DNA of 20,344 nt. It comes from Eubacterium sp. GTDB taxonomy: Bacteria; Bacillota_A; Clostridia; Lachnospirales; Lachnospiraceae. Shown in pieces: positions 1 to 7,511 of the stretch (positions are counted from its first letter, which is position 1; each line of letters starts with the position of its first letter). The notes under the pieces are model-generated. The model made no database searches. It worked only from the letters and a program-made list of their open reading frames with translations, and was not told where the DNA came from. The DNA lies in the NCBI GenBank assembly GCA_017475785.1, contig JAFVEX010000011.1:1-20344 (forward strand), in the 5' to 3' direction. Both the position numbers and the translations under genes were made by a program.

Positions 1-2
1 AT

Positions 3-401
3 CTGGCGGCGATGCAGAAAAAGCTGGACGAGCAAAAAAATGTAGAGAAACTTACTATGGAAGAGATCCAGGAACTGGCGGCTCAGGCGCTGCGGGTGAT
101 CCCGCAGCGGGTCGCTTACTATGCACCAAAGGTGGGAGTTACCTATGGGAGGATCACCATCCGCAACCAGCGCTCCAAATGGGGAAGCTGCAGCAGCAAG
201 GGGAATCTGAATTTCAACTGTCTGCTGATGCTGGCGCCGGACGAGGTTGTGGACTATGTGGTCGTACATGAGCTGTGTCACAGGATCGAGATGAATCACT
301 CGAAGGCATTCTGGGAACTTGTGGAACGTGTCCTGCCGGATTACAGGTCATCGCGGAAGTGGCTGAAGGAGCATGGCGAGGAGATCATCCGGAGGATGTA
401 A
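3..401 (+). CDS. YgjP-like zinc metallohydrolase (M48/WLM-type), 5' end outside window
   Basis: The reading frame is open to the left edge, so the visible 132 residues are the C-terminal part of a protein whose family is usually about 230 residues long. The ATG at position 12 is probably internal. The diagnostic region is the motif RSKWGSC followed by a hydrophobic stretch and HELCHRIEMNHSKAFW. This is an HExxH zinc site in which the two His bind zinc and the Glu is catalytic, with a downstream NHS.xFW signature typical of YgjP/DUF45 proteins. Members are predicted soluble metallohydrolases. They often sit near type I restriction genes or as housekeeping orphans, and their substrate is not established. 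The gene ends 175 bp before the next operon, with no clear terminator hairpin seen. Family assignment is firm; cellular role is unknown. Confidence 0.88.
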   Translation: MAAMQKKLDEQKNVEKLTMEEIQELAAQALRVIPQRVAYYAPKVGVTYGRITIRNQRSKWGSCSSKGNLNFNCLLMLAPDEVVDYVVVHELCHRIEMNHSKAFWELVERVLPDYRSSRKWLKEHGEEIIRRM

Positions 402-467
402 AAGGAGTTGAACGGGGATCAGGACTCGCTGACCACTTTTCCGGGTTTTGTTTTCTGCCTGACAATC

Positions 468-497
468 TTGAAAAACAGTACAGTGCTATCGTATAAT
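468..497 (+). promoter_or_regulatory. sigma-A promoter for the AGCS symporter operon
   Basis: TTGAAA at 468-473 and a perfect TATAAT at 492-497 are separated by 18 bp. Transcription would begin near 504, giving a leader of about 70 nt before the symporter start at 577. The leader carries the short ORF at 533-580. No other strong promoter is visible between the upstream gene and the symporter. Confidence 0.65.
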
Positions 498-532
498 TTT
501 GGTGTTGACAATGTAGATTGGAGGAGCGGGGA

Positions 533-580
533 ATGAAATCAATAGACTGTGTCAATGGCATACAAGGAGATATTTCATGA
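533..580 (+). CDS. 15-residue leader ORF coupled to the AGCS symporter
   Basis: This ATG-initiated ORF reads MKSIDCVNGIQGDIS and ends with a TGA that overlaps the symporter start codon in the arrangement ATGA. It has its own purine-rich ribosome binding site (GGAGG about 9 nt upstream, followed by CGGGGA). The symporter has a second Shine-Dalgarno, AAGGAG at 564-569, inside the leader ORF. The geometry is that of a translationally coupled leader peptide. Against a real function, the peptide has no run of a single amino acid as in classical attenuators, and a 16-codon ORF can arise by chance. It could equally be an incidental start. Confidence 0.35.
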   Translation: MKSIDCVNGIQGDIS

Positions 581-1974
581 GCTTTGCCCAGATTGTTTCT
601 AAGATAGATGATGTTCTGTACACCTGGTGTCTGATCTATATGCTTGCGGGCGCCGGAATCTTTTTTACTGTCCGGACGGGATTCGTCCAGATCCGCCTGT
701 TTAAAGACGCAATGAAGTGTATGCTGGAGAAAAAGTCATCCAGCGGAGGTGTATCTTCTTTTCAGGCGCTGATGATTGCCACGGCATCCCGTGTCGGTAC
801 GGGAAATATGGCCGGGGTCGCGACGGCAATTGTGGTTGGCGGTCCGGGCGCGGCCTTCTGGATGTGGCTGATGGCCGTTCTTGGCGCCGCTTCTGCGTTT
901 ATTGAGAGCACACTTGCGCAGATTTACAAGCAGAAGGACGGAGATTCCTTTAAAGGCGGTCCGGCCTATTACATTGAGCGGGCTCTGCACAACCGGGGGC
1001 TGGGCATTGTGTTCGCGATTTCGCTGATTGCGACATTTGCTTTTGGGTTTAACGGCCTGCAGGCTTACAACATTGTGTCGGCGTTTGAGTACTACGTCCC
1101 GAATTTTGGCGCGAGCAAAATTCCGCTGATCGTAGGAATCATTCTCCTGGTGGTCGCGCTGCTGCTGTTTTTCGGCGGAACGGAGAAAATCGGCTGGGTT
1201 TCTTCTGTCATGGTTCCGGCCATGGCCGGTATCTATATTGTGTTCGGTATTTTGATCATCATCCTGAATATCACGGAAATTCCCGCTGTACTCGCTTCTA
1301 TTTTCAAATCGGCGTTTGATTTCAAGGCCATATTCGGCGGATTCACAGGGTCGTGTATGGTGTACGGAATCAAGCGCGGTCTCTTCTCAAATGAGGCGGG
1401 CATGGGGTCGGCGCCGAATGCCTCCGCGTCCGCGGAAGTCAGCCACCCGGTCAAGCAGGGGCTGGCGCAGACGATTTCTGTGTATATTGATACGCTTCTG
1501 ATCTGCTCGACGACTGTATTCATCCTCTTGCTGACAGGCGTCTACAAGACGGATTCGACGCTTTCGGGCATCCCGCTGATTCAGCAGTCTGTCGCAAAAC
1601 AGTTCGGGCCGTTCGCGATTCACATTATCACCGGCGCGGTCTGTATGTTTGCTTTCACATCGATCATCGGAAATTATTTTTACGCGGAAGCCAACATCCG
1701 CTTTATCAGCAAAAACAAGACTGTTATGACCATATTCCGGATTGCCGCGGCGATCATGGTCTTTGTCGGGGCACAGACAAGCATGGATGTCGCCTGGAGT
1801 CTGGCGGATATCACGATGGGTCTGGAGGCTGTCGTAAATATCATCGCAATTGTATTGATATCCGGCATCGCGTTCAAGGCGCTGAATGACTACGAGAAGC
1901 AGAAGGCGAAAGGTCTGGATCCGGTGTTCCGGGAGAGTAATATCGGAATTGACGATACGGATGTCTGGAAGTAG
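577..1974 (+). CDS. AGCS-family sodium/alanine(-glycine) symporter
   Basis: This 465-residue integral membrane protein is the normal length for the alanine or glycine:cation symporter family (APC/LeuT-like fold, about 10-11 membrane helices). Signatures are GTGNMAGVATAI near residue 80, GGPAYYIERAL near residue 127, and KRGLFSNEAGMGSAPNASAS near residues 265-285, the long conserved AGCS loop. The protein would import L-alanine, D-alanine or glycine with Na+ across the cytoplasmic membrane. The start is set by AAGGAG at 564-569, 7 nt upstream, and it overlaps the stop of the short leader ORF. The next gene begins 31 nt downstream with no terminator between, so the two are probably co-transcribed. 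The family is certain; the exact amino-acid substrate is not readable from sequence. Confidence 0.95.
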   Translation: MSFAQIVSKIDDVLYTWCLIYMLAGAGIFFTVRTGFVQIRLFKDAMKCMLEKKSSSGGVSSFQALMIATASRVGTGNMAGVATAIVVGGPGAAFWMWLMAVLGAASAFIESTLAQIYKQKDGDSFKGGPAYYIERALHNRGLGIVFAISLIATFAFGFNGLQAYNIVSAFEYYVPNFGASKIPLIVGIILLVVALLLFFGGTEKIGWVSSVMVPAMAGIYIVFGILIIILNITEIPAVLASIFKSAFDFKAIFGGFTGSCMVYGIKRGLFSNEAGMGSAPNASASAEVSHPVKQGLAQTISVYIDTLLICSTTVFILLLTGVYKTDSTLSGIPLIQQSVAKQFGPFAIHIITGAVCMFAFTSIIGNYFYAEANIRFISKNKTVMTIFRIAAAIMVFVGAQTSMDVAWSLADITMGLEAVVNIIAIVLISGIAFKALNDYEKQKAKGLDPVFRESNIGIDDTDVWK

Positions 1975-2005
1975 TAAAGAAATTGTAAGAAGAGGAAAGG
2001 ATGGA

Positions 2006-2461
2006 ATGAATATGGCGCAGAGAGATTCGGTGATTGGCAGCAACAGTGAGACGCAGGCACAGGAGATTCCGCAGAAGCTGCTGAGTATCGAGAAAAAGCA
2101 GTACCGGGTGCTGAAGATTATGATGGCGGCGAATATTGTTCTGGCGGCGGCGATCGTGATCGCGCTGCTGGTGGTGATTCCGAAGGTCGTCACGGTCGCT
2201 GATGAGGCGCAGTCCACGATGACGGAGATCCAGAAGCTTTCCGACAGCGCCGGGAAGTCGCTGGAGGGGATTGATGATACGATCACGACGGCAAATAAGA
2301 CGATTAAAGATGCCGGCAAACTGCTGGAGGATAACGCGGAAGCGGTAGAGGACGCGCTGACGAATATTAATGAGATTGATTTTGAATCCCTGAATAAGGC
2401 GATCCGGGATCTCGCGCAGGCGGTGGAGCCGCTGGCGAAGCTGGGGAGTGTATTCTCCTGA
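2006..2461 (+). CDS. Small membrane-anchored coiled-coil protein of unknown function
   Basis: The protein has 151 residues and no recognised family. The start at 2006 (MNMAQRDSV) is preferred because AGGAAAGG ends 5 nt upstream; a second ATG lies at 2012. A hydrophilic N-terminus of about 35 residues ends in KKQYRVLK. It is followed by one strong membrane helix (about residues 42-62, rich in A, I, V and L). The remaining acidic segment is heptad-patterned, with repeated S/T, D, E, I and L (for example IQKLSDSAGKSLEGIDDTITTANKT), predicting a coiled coil. The architecture resembles methyl-accepting-type or DUF948-like membrane stalks without a signalling module. It follows the symporter by 31 nt, so a role beside the transporter or in envelope organisation is possible but unproven. 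Confidence 0.75.
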   Translation: MNMAQRDSVIGSNSETQAQEIPQKLLSIEKKQYRVLKIMMAANIVLAAAIVIALLVVIPKVVTVADEAQSTMTEIQKLSDSAGKSLEGIDDTITTANKTIKDAGKLLEDNAEAVEDALTNINEIDFESLNKAIRDLAQAVEPLAKLGSVFS

Positions 2462-2472
2462 CGCCTCGTTGT

Positions 2473-2600
2473 GTGCATAATGCTTTTGCGAGGAGAGAGC
2501 CAAAGGCTGCGTCAGTGTGTAATATCGCTGTTATGAGGAGAGAGCCGGCTGCCGCGTCATTGCGTACATAACGCTTTTATGAGAAAAGCCGGCTGTGACT
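2473..2600 (+). repeat. Three degenerate tandem repeats (45-46 bp) with AGCC..GGCT palindromic cores
   Basis: The spacer between the coiled-coil gene and the oxidoreductase gene consists mostly of three related units. GAGGAGAGAGCC occurs at 2490-2501 and 2535-2546, and GAGAAAAGCC at 2581-2590, giving steps of 45 and 46 bp. Each is preceded by a related TAATGCTTTTGC / ATCGCTGTTATG / TAACGCTTTTATG block. Each unit contains an inverted repeat: AGCC-AAA-GGCT in the first and the palindrome AGCCGGCT in the second and third. No coding function is apparent. Confidence 0.6.
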
Positions 2601-2656
2601 TGAAATGCGGTCATCACGGTACAGACAGATTGAACAGGCAAAAATGGGGTGACACA

Positions 2657-4219
2657 ATGAAGAAAGTACTGGTAATCGGAGCGGGGCCGGCCGGACTGAC
2701 TGCAGCGTATGAGCTGCTTGACCGGTCGGATGAATATGAAGTAGTGGTGTTTGAAGAAAGTCAGACATTCGGCGGGATCTCCAGAACCGCGGAGCACAAT
2801 GGAAACCGCATGGATATGGGCGGTCACCGCTTCTTTTCCAAGGTTCCGGAGGTGAATGAATGGTGGGAAAAGATGCTCCCGGCGCAGGGGAAGCCTTCCC
2901 GGGACGACGCGCTGCTCGGGCGCCCTTCAGAGCTGAAGGAAGGCGGACCGGATCCTGAGCGCGAGGACCGTGTGATGCTGCACAGAAACCGGATTTCCCG
3001 GATTTTTTTCCAGAACCGCTTCTTCGACTATCCGATTTCCCTGAAGGCGGAGACGTTCCGCAATATGGGGCTGAAGACGACGGCAGAGGTCGCTGTAAGC
3101 TACATAAAAAGCGCTGTGCGCAAGCGGCCTGAAAATTCTCTGGAGGATTTTTATATCAACCGGTTCGGGCAGAAGCTGTACAGCATGTTTTTTGAGCATT
3201 ACACAGAGAATCTCTGGGGACGTCACCCGCGCGAGATTTCCCCGGAGTGGGGCGCGCAGAGGGTCAAGGGACTGTCGATCACCGCAATTCTGAAGGATGT
3301 GTTTGGAAAGGCTGTTCACAGGGAAAACCGGAAGGTAGAGACTTCTCTGATTGAATCCTTTGCCTATCCGAAGCTGGGTCCCGGCCAGCTCTGGGAACTG
3401 ACGGCTGACGAAATTATTAAAAAGGGCGGGACGATCCTGACAGGCGCGAAAGTGACCGGAATCGTCAGAAACGCAGAGAATCGTGTCACTGGCCTCGTAT
3501 ACGAGCAGGGCGGCGGGATCTGCCGGATAGACGGGGATTATGTAATTTCCTCTATGCCGCTGAAGGATCTTGTGGCAGGCATGGAGAATGTTCCGCCTGA
3601 GATTGCTGAAATCGCCGCAGGTCTTCCGTACCGTGATTACATGACGGTCGGCGTCCTGGTAAAACAGCTGAACCTGAAAAATGAGACGAAGGTCAGAACC
3701 GTCGGCAATATTATCCCGGATAACTGGGTGTATGTGCACGACCGGAGAGTAAAGATGGGGCGGTTCCAGATCTACAATAACTGGTCTCCGTACCTGGTCA
3801 GGGATCTGGAGCACACGGTCTGGGTCGGCCTGGAATATTTTTGCAATGAAGGGGATGAGCTCTGGGCGATGACGGACCGGGATTTTGCGAAGCTCGGCGT
3901 GCGGGAGATGGGAAAGCTGCGCCTGATCAGGAGCGGCAAGGATGTGCTGGATTACCATGTGGAGCGCGTCAAGAAGGCGTATCCGGCATATTTTGACACG
4001 TATGACCGGATCGAAGAGCTGAGGAGTTATCTCGACACGATCCCGAATCTGTTCTGCGTCGGCAGGAACGGCCAGCACCGGTATAATAATCTCGACCACT
4101 CGATGTGTACCTCCTTTGAGACGGTAAAAAATATCCTGTCCGGCAGCACGGATAAGAAAAATATCTGGAATGTCAACACGGAGCAGGAGTACCACGAGAC
4201 AGGAAGCGCGAAGGCATAA
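2657..4219 (+). CDS. FAD/NAD(P)-dependent oxidoreductase (amine oxidase / UDP-galactopyranose mutase-like)
   Basis: The protein has 520 residues. The start at 2657 ([20 protein letters not shown]) is preferred over an upstream in-frame ATG at 2579, because the nucleotide-binding Rossmann motif GxGxxG normally lies at the extreme N-terminus and GGGGTGA sits just upstream. Further family marks are MGGHRFFSK near residue 55, [13 protein letters not shown] near residue 180, and the C-terminal [15 protein letters not shown] near residue 470, typical of the FAD-binding closure in COG1232-type flavoproteins. The enzyme is cytosolic or membrane-associated. The exact reaction is unknown; relatives oxidise or rearrange sugars, polyprenoids or porphyrins. 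It starts an operon with a GtrA protein (6 nt gap) and a DUF2142 protein, which suggests modification of a lipid-linked sugar. A protoporphyrinogen oxidase role is unlikely because no heme gene is nearby. Confidence 0.85.
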   Translation: MKKVLVIGAGPAGLTAAYELLDRSDEYEVVVFEESQTFGGISRTAEHNGNRMDMGGHRFFSKVPEVNEWWEKMLPAQGKPSRDDALLGRPSELKEGGPDPEREDRVMLHRNRISRIFFQNRFFDYPISLKAETFRNMGLKTTAEVAVSYIKSAVRKRPENSLEDFYINRFGQKLYSMFFEHYTENLWGRHPREISPEWGAQRVKGLSITAILKDVFGKAVHRENRKVETSLIESFAYPKLGPGQLWELTADEIIKKGGTILTGAKVTGIVRNAENRVTGLVYEQGGGICRIDGDYVISSMPLKDLVAGMENVPPEIAEIAAGLPYRDYMTVGVLVKQLNLKNETKVRTVGNIIPDNWVYVHDRRVKMGRFQIYNNWSPYLVRDLEHTVWVGLEYFCNEGDELWAMTDRDFAKLGVREMGKLRLIRSGKDVLDYHVERVKKAYPAYFDTYDRIEELRSYLDTIPNLFCVGRNGQHRYNNLDHSMCTSFETVKNILSGSTDKKNIWNVNTEQEYHETGSAKA

Positions 4220-4225
4220 GCGGGC

Positions 4226-4702
4226 ATGAAAGAATTATTTGAATATCTACGGACTTTTGATCTGAAAGCGCTTTTTATTACGCCGACGACAAACGGCGTC
4301 CTGCAGTTTTTCCGGTATCTCTTCGTCGGCGGCGCAGCGACGGTCGTGGACTGGGCGGTGCTGTTTCTTCTGACGCAGGGCGGGCTGTACTACATGGTTT
4401 CTACGGTGATCGCGTTTCTGGCAGGCCTCATAACGAACTTCGTCCTCTCGAAGCTTCTGGTTTTTAAGGCCAGCGAGGCGCGCGTGGGGACAGCTGCAGA
4501 GTTCGCATCCTACGGCCTGATCGGCGTCATCGGACTGGGATTTACAATGGGGATCATGTATTTGCTGACAGAAAAGCTGCACGTTTTCTACATGCTGTCG
4601 AAGGCAGCCGCGACGATGCTGGTGCTCGTCTGGAACTATCTTGCCAGAAAGCTGCTGCTGTACAAAAATGACAGTGGACATCCCCTGCGGAAACAATCGT
4701 GA
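4226..4702 (+). CDS. GtrA-family membrane protein
   Basis: This 158-residue protein matches the GtrA/DPMS-associated family in length and pattern. An N-terminal FFRYLFVGGAATVVDWAVL begins helix 1, followed by three more hydrophobic helices, with TNFVLSKLLVF between helices 2 and 3 and a closing VWNYLARKLLLYK. GtrA proteins are proposed to help flip or position polyprenyl-phosphate-linked sugars in the cytoplasmic membrane for surface glycosylation. The gene lies 6 nt after the oxidoreductase stop with only a weak ribosome binding site, suggesting translational coupling. It is followed 63 nt later by the DUF2142 gene, so the three form one probable operon. The family is clear; the glycan it serves is not known. 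Confidence 0.92.
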   Translation: MKELFEYLRTFDLKALFITPTTNGVLQFFRYLFVGGAATVVDWAVLFLLTQGGLYYMVSTVIAFLAGLITNFVLSKLLVFKASEARVGTAAEFASYGLIGVIGLGFTMGIMYLLTEKLHVFYMLSKAAATMLVLVWNYLARKLLLYKNDSGHPLRKQS

Positions 4703-4765
4703 AAAAGCTCAGTGAGAATGCGGATATCAAGAAAGACCCGGTTAAAAAAGGAGTGACAGAATTCA

Positions 4766-6712
4766 ATGAGACAGCTACTGGACAGAATGATTCAACGGAT
4801 TCCGGCATTTTTGATTCTTGTGGTATTCTGGTTTGTTATATCCATGCTCCGGCCGCTTTCTGACGCGGAGCAGGCAGTTTCCATGTCAGCAAGGCGCACA
4901 GATGAGACGGCAGTGCTCGAAAATGGCGAGACGCTGCAGCTTTCCTTTGACTGTAATCAGAGCAATCTTAAGGGCGTAATTGTCTATTTCGGCAGCTCCT
5001 CTACGACAAAGCGCGCCACTGCCGGGCTGTATCTTCTGGATGATACAGGCAGCCAGATTGCCGCAAAAGATATCACAAAGGACGACATAAGCAACACCGG
5101 CGCTTACCAGATGGACTTTCCGGAGCTGCCGGATTCCGACGGGAAGCACTACACGATTGCCATCAGCAATCAGAGCAAGAAGAAAAACAGTACGGTGGGC
5201 GTTCTGCTCGCAAATCCTACAGTGCGGAATGACCGGCTGAGCAAGGACGGGACGGAGCTTTCCGGTAGTATCAATTACATGATCTGTTACCGGAACGTGA
5301 CGGCCGGCAGGATCCTGAGAGGCACGCTTCTGGCGATCATGCTGGCTTCGTTTCTGCTAGTGATCCTGATGGGCGAGAACCTGAGCAGAAATTTCCTGAT
5401 GCTTGCAGTGTTTGCCGGTCTGATCATCATACTGAATCCGATGCCGCATCATGTAGATGAGCCTACGCACATTTCAAAAACGTTTGATATCTCAGAGGGA
5501 CATCTGGTTTACAAAATGATTGACGGAGAGTCGGGCGTCTACGTCCCGGAGAATTATCATGAATTCTCGGCAGGGTACCGGAATAACATAGACCTGAAAA
5601 CCATCGTTTCAGATTATGAGGCGCTGTCCGTTCCGTTCTCTGACCGGACTGTATTCGAAGAAATGGAGTACATGAACTCCTACCCGTTCTTTGCCTATCT
5701 GCCGATGGCGCTGGCGTTCTGGATCTTCCGGCTGTTTCACGCGCCGGGATATCTGGTTTTCCTGATGGGAAGGCTGTTTAACTACGCTGTGTACGTCACC
5801 CTCGGGTATTTCGCCGTGCGGCGGACAAAGCATTATCAGGGACTGGTATTTGGCGTTCTGCTGCTGCCGCTGGTTCTGACGCTGGCGGGGTCGATTCACA
5901 GCGACGCGCTGCTGGACGCCTGCGCGGTGCTGATGGTCTCGATCGCGCTGCATTACCGGTTTGATGAAGACGCGGGGGCCTTTGGGAAGAAGGACATGGT
6001 TCTGTTCTTTATCTGCGTGCTGGGAATCGCTTCCTCCAAGTATTTGATCTACACGCCGGTGCTGCTGTTTTTCTTCCTGATTCCAAAAGAAAAATTTGCC
6101 TCCGGCAGGCAGCGGTGGATCCTGCTTTGCAGCGGCGTCGCCCTGGCGCTCGCGCTGGGCGGATTCCAGCTGGTGCTGATGAAGATTTATCCTTACACAG
6201 AGACGAGAGTGGAAAACGTAGATGTAGGCGCGCAGATCGCCTATATTATGCAAAACAAAAAGCAGGTGATCGATCTCGTGTGCCTGCATTTTGTGAAAAA
6301 TCTGAGAGAATATCTGCTTCTGTCAGAGCCGGTGATTCTGGACAAGGCTCTGCCGTCAGTTGAATTTTTTATACCGGCTGCCCTGTGGGTCGCTGCCATT
6401 CTGGAGCCGGAAAAGAAGCTGCCGGAAGGGAAAAAGAAGCAGCTCGCACTGGGCGGACTGATCCTGTTCTTCGCCGTGTTCGTCGGCCTGCTGATCGTCG
6501 CGAGTGAGTATGTGGGATACTCTGCTGTGGGCGCCGCTTCCGTAAACGGCGTGCAGCCGAGATATTTTTACCCGCTGCTGCTGCCGTGCCTGCTGGTGTT
6601 CGCGATGTGCTTCAAGAAGATCCGGGGAGGAGAGCACTACAGGCGGAATCTGTCCTTTGTGATGCTGGTGGGTATTACCGAACTGCTGATGAGCGCGTTT
6701 ATCAGCATGTGA
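4766..6712 (+). CDS. DUF2142 polytopic membrane protein (GT-C-like)
   Basis: The protein has 648 residues. The start at 4766 is supported by AAAAGGAG upstream and by the N-terminal membrane helix (about residues 11-28). A polar, beta-rich extracytoplasmic segment follows (about 35-175), with many S, T, N and D residues. Roughly ten hydrophobic helices then run to the C-terminus. After the second helix comes MPHHVDEPTH, with D231 and E232. This acidic loop motif sits where GT-C glycosyltransferases place the catalytic acidic residue in the first large external loop, so a polyprenyl-phosphate-sugar-dependent transferase is plausible. DUF2142 itself is uncharacterised. Its position after a GtrA gene and a sugar-oxidoreductase-like gene supports a surface polysaccharide or teichoic-acid glycosylation role. 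This is inference; no catalytic assay is implied by sequence. Confidence 0.85.
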   Translation: MRQLLDRMIQRIPAFLILVVFWFVISMLRPLSDAEQAVSMSARRTDETAVLENGETLQLSFDCNQSNLKGVIVYFGSSSTTKRATAGLYLLDDTGSQIAAKDITKDDISNTGAYQMDFPELPDSDGKHYTIAISNQSKKKNSTVGVLLANPTVRNDRLSKDGTELSGSINYMICYRNVTAGRILRGTLLAIMLASFLLVILMGENLSRNFLMLAVFAGLIIILNPMPHHVDEPTHISKTFDISEGHLVYKMIDGESGVYVPENYHEFSAGYRNNIDLKTIVSDYEALSVPFSDRTVFEEMEYMNSYPFFAYLPMALAFWIFRLFHAPGYLVFLMGRLFNYAVYVTLGYFAVRRTKHYQGLVFGVLLLPLVLTLAGSIHSDALLDACAVLMVSIALHYRFDEDAGAFGKKDMVLFFICVLGIASSKYLIYTPVLLFFFLIPKEKFASGRQRWILLCSGVALALALGGFQLVLMKIYPYTETRVENVDVGAQIAYIMQNKKQVIDLVCLHFVKNLREYLLLSEPVILDKALPSVEFFIPAALWVAAILEPEKKLPEGKKKQLALGGLILFFAVFVGLLIVASEYVGYSAVGAASVNGVQPRYFYPLLLPCLLVFAMCFKKIRGGEHYRRNLSFVMLVGITELLMSAFISM

Positions 6713-6778
6713 ACAGGATTCCCGCAGACATTGAATGGTTAGTTTTAATCATGTTTCTTGCTCAATTTTTATTATTTT

Positions 6779-6808
6779 TTGACAACTGACTGTATTTGAA
6801 TAGACAAT
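6779..6808 (+). promoter_or_regulatory. Possible promoter for the folate operon
   Basis: A perfect -35 TTGACA (6779-6784) is followed after 18 bp by GACAAT (6803-6808), a 4-of-6 match to TATAAT. The flanking sequence is AT-rich, unlike the surrounding coding DNA. The -10 is weak, and if this promoter were used the RNA would begin near 6815, just after the AATTC that could pair in the downstream leader. The real start may therefore lie elsewhere. Confidence 0.35.
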
Positions 6809-6934
6809 TCTGGCGCACTGTGGTATTTTACACTTGATATAGGACGTCAATACCTTCGCCCCCTGAGGTGAATTCTAGCGGACATGCCACGCTGTCTGCG
6901 GCGGAGGATCTGACCGAAATGGAGACAAAGTATC
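6806..6934 (+). ncRNA. Structured 5' leader of the folate operon, candidate riboswitch
   Basis: Strong pairings are visible. CCTTCGCC (6853-6860) pairs with GGCGGAGG (6900-6907) over 8 bp and encloses a 7-bp hairpin, GCGGACA (6878-6884) with TGTCTGC (6893-6899). A competing stem, GGTATT (6822-6827) with AATACC (6849-6854), shares bases 6853-6854 with the long stem, so the two are mutually exclusive, as in a switch. GGTGAATTCTAGC (6868-6880) resembles the 3' part of tetrahydrofolate riboswitches (GGUGAAUCAUUGC, from memory). The loop AGGACGTC resembles their L3 but lacks the full consensus, and I found no clear closing P1 or pseudoknot. There is no U-tract, so any control would be translational. 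The structure is likely; the class is uncertain. Confidence 0.35.
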
Positions 6935-7291
6935 ATGATTTTAATCAAGGAATTTGAGTTCGACGCCGCCCATAACCTGGTCAACTACCACGGAAAATGC
7001 GAGCGGCTTCATGGGCACACATACCGCCTCGTCGTCAAGCTGTCCGGAACGCCGGATCATGAGGATATGATTTACGATTTTGTGGATCTGAAAAACCTTG
7101 TGAAGGAGCAGATTCTGGATGAATTTGACCATCACTACATCAATGACTTTATTGAACAGCCGACAGCCGAAAACATTGCGGTCTACATCTGGAATAAGCT
7201 GGAACCGCTGGTAAAAACAGAAAACGCGGCACTTTTTGAAATTGAAGTGTGGGAGACAAAAACGTCCGGAATTGTCTATAACGGAAAATAA
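6935..7291 (+). CDS. 6-pyruvoyl/6-carboxytetrahydropterin synthase family enzyme (COG0720), CExxHGH type
   Basis: At 118 residues this has the length of a bacterial QueD/PTPS monomer. Zinc ligands are H13, H26 and H28 in FDAAHN and CERLHGH; D/H catalytic partners follow in EFDHHYIND and a C-terminal Glu in EVWETKTS. The active-site motif carries both Cys22 (QueD-type) and Glu23 (PTPS-III-type), the CExxHGH form reported for bifunctional PTPS-I/III enzymes. PTPS-III members convert dihydroneopterin triphosphate to 6-hydroxymethyldihydropterin and replace FolB. The gene precedes folE2 and the folP-folK fusion, and no folB or queosine genes are visible, so a folate role is the best reading, with 7-deazaguanine synthesis possible as well. 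GGAG at 6921-6924 serves as ribosome binding site. Confidence 0.88.
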   Translation: MILIKEFEFDAAHNLVNYHGKCERLHGHTYRLVVKLSGTPDHEDMIYDFVDLKNLVKEQILDEFDHHYINDFIEQPTAENIAVYIWNKLEPLVKTENAALFEIEVWETKTSGIVYNGK

Positions 7292-7327
7292 GAGAGATAA
7301 GGAATTGTGAGGCACAAAGTTTAGTGA

Positions 7328-7468
7328 CAGATTGCACAAAATCAATATTTCATCGCAGACACGCTCGCGCTTGCTCATCCTCGCAGCGGTACTAAGCTTC
7401 GCAGGCTCAGCAAGTGCCGGCGGGATTCGGACAGTCTGCTCATGAAATAGTTGATTTTGCACAATCTG
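7328..7468. repeat. Imperfect terminal inverted-repeat element (~141 bp), MITE- or REP-like
   Basis: The left arm 7328-7353 and right arm 7442-7468 are inverted copies: the left begins CAGATTGCACAAAATCAA and the right ends TTGATTTTGCACAATCTG. They differ by a CA/TG pair and one bulged base. Nested inside are GCAGAC (7355-7360) with GTCTGC (7434-7439) and CTTGCT (7370-7375) with AGCAAG (7409-7414), so the whole unit can fold into one long hairpin. It holds no credible ORF and fills most of the 220-bp gap between the pterin synthase gene and folE2. No clear target-site duplication is seen. It could be a non-autonomous mobile element, a dispersed palindromic repeat or an mRNA-processing hairpin. 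Confidence 0.6.
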
Positions 7469-7511
7469 GGCGGCGGAAAAAGCAGTTTCGCAATTAGCTG
7501 AGGAAGAGAGA

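Noticed and set aside
1387..2478. 363-codon ORF on the minus strand
   Set aside because: It lies antisense to the AGCS symporter and coiled-coil genes, has low-complexity composition, no Shine-Dalgarno and no family pattern; it is a shadow of GC-rich codon use.
2927..4195. 422-codon ORF on the minus strand
   Set aside because: It is fully antisense to the FAD oxidoreductase gene, whose own motifs are unambiguous. The minus-strand product is rich in R, H and I with no recognisable domain.
4699..4863. 54-codon GTG ORF overlapping the gtrA stop and the DUF2142 start
   Set aside because: The first residues look protein-like and GTGA overlap is suggestive, but the frame ends within the DUF2142 gene, which has the better start, ribosome binding site and membrane helix.
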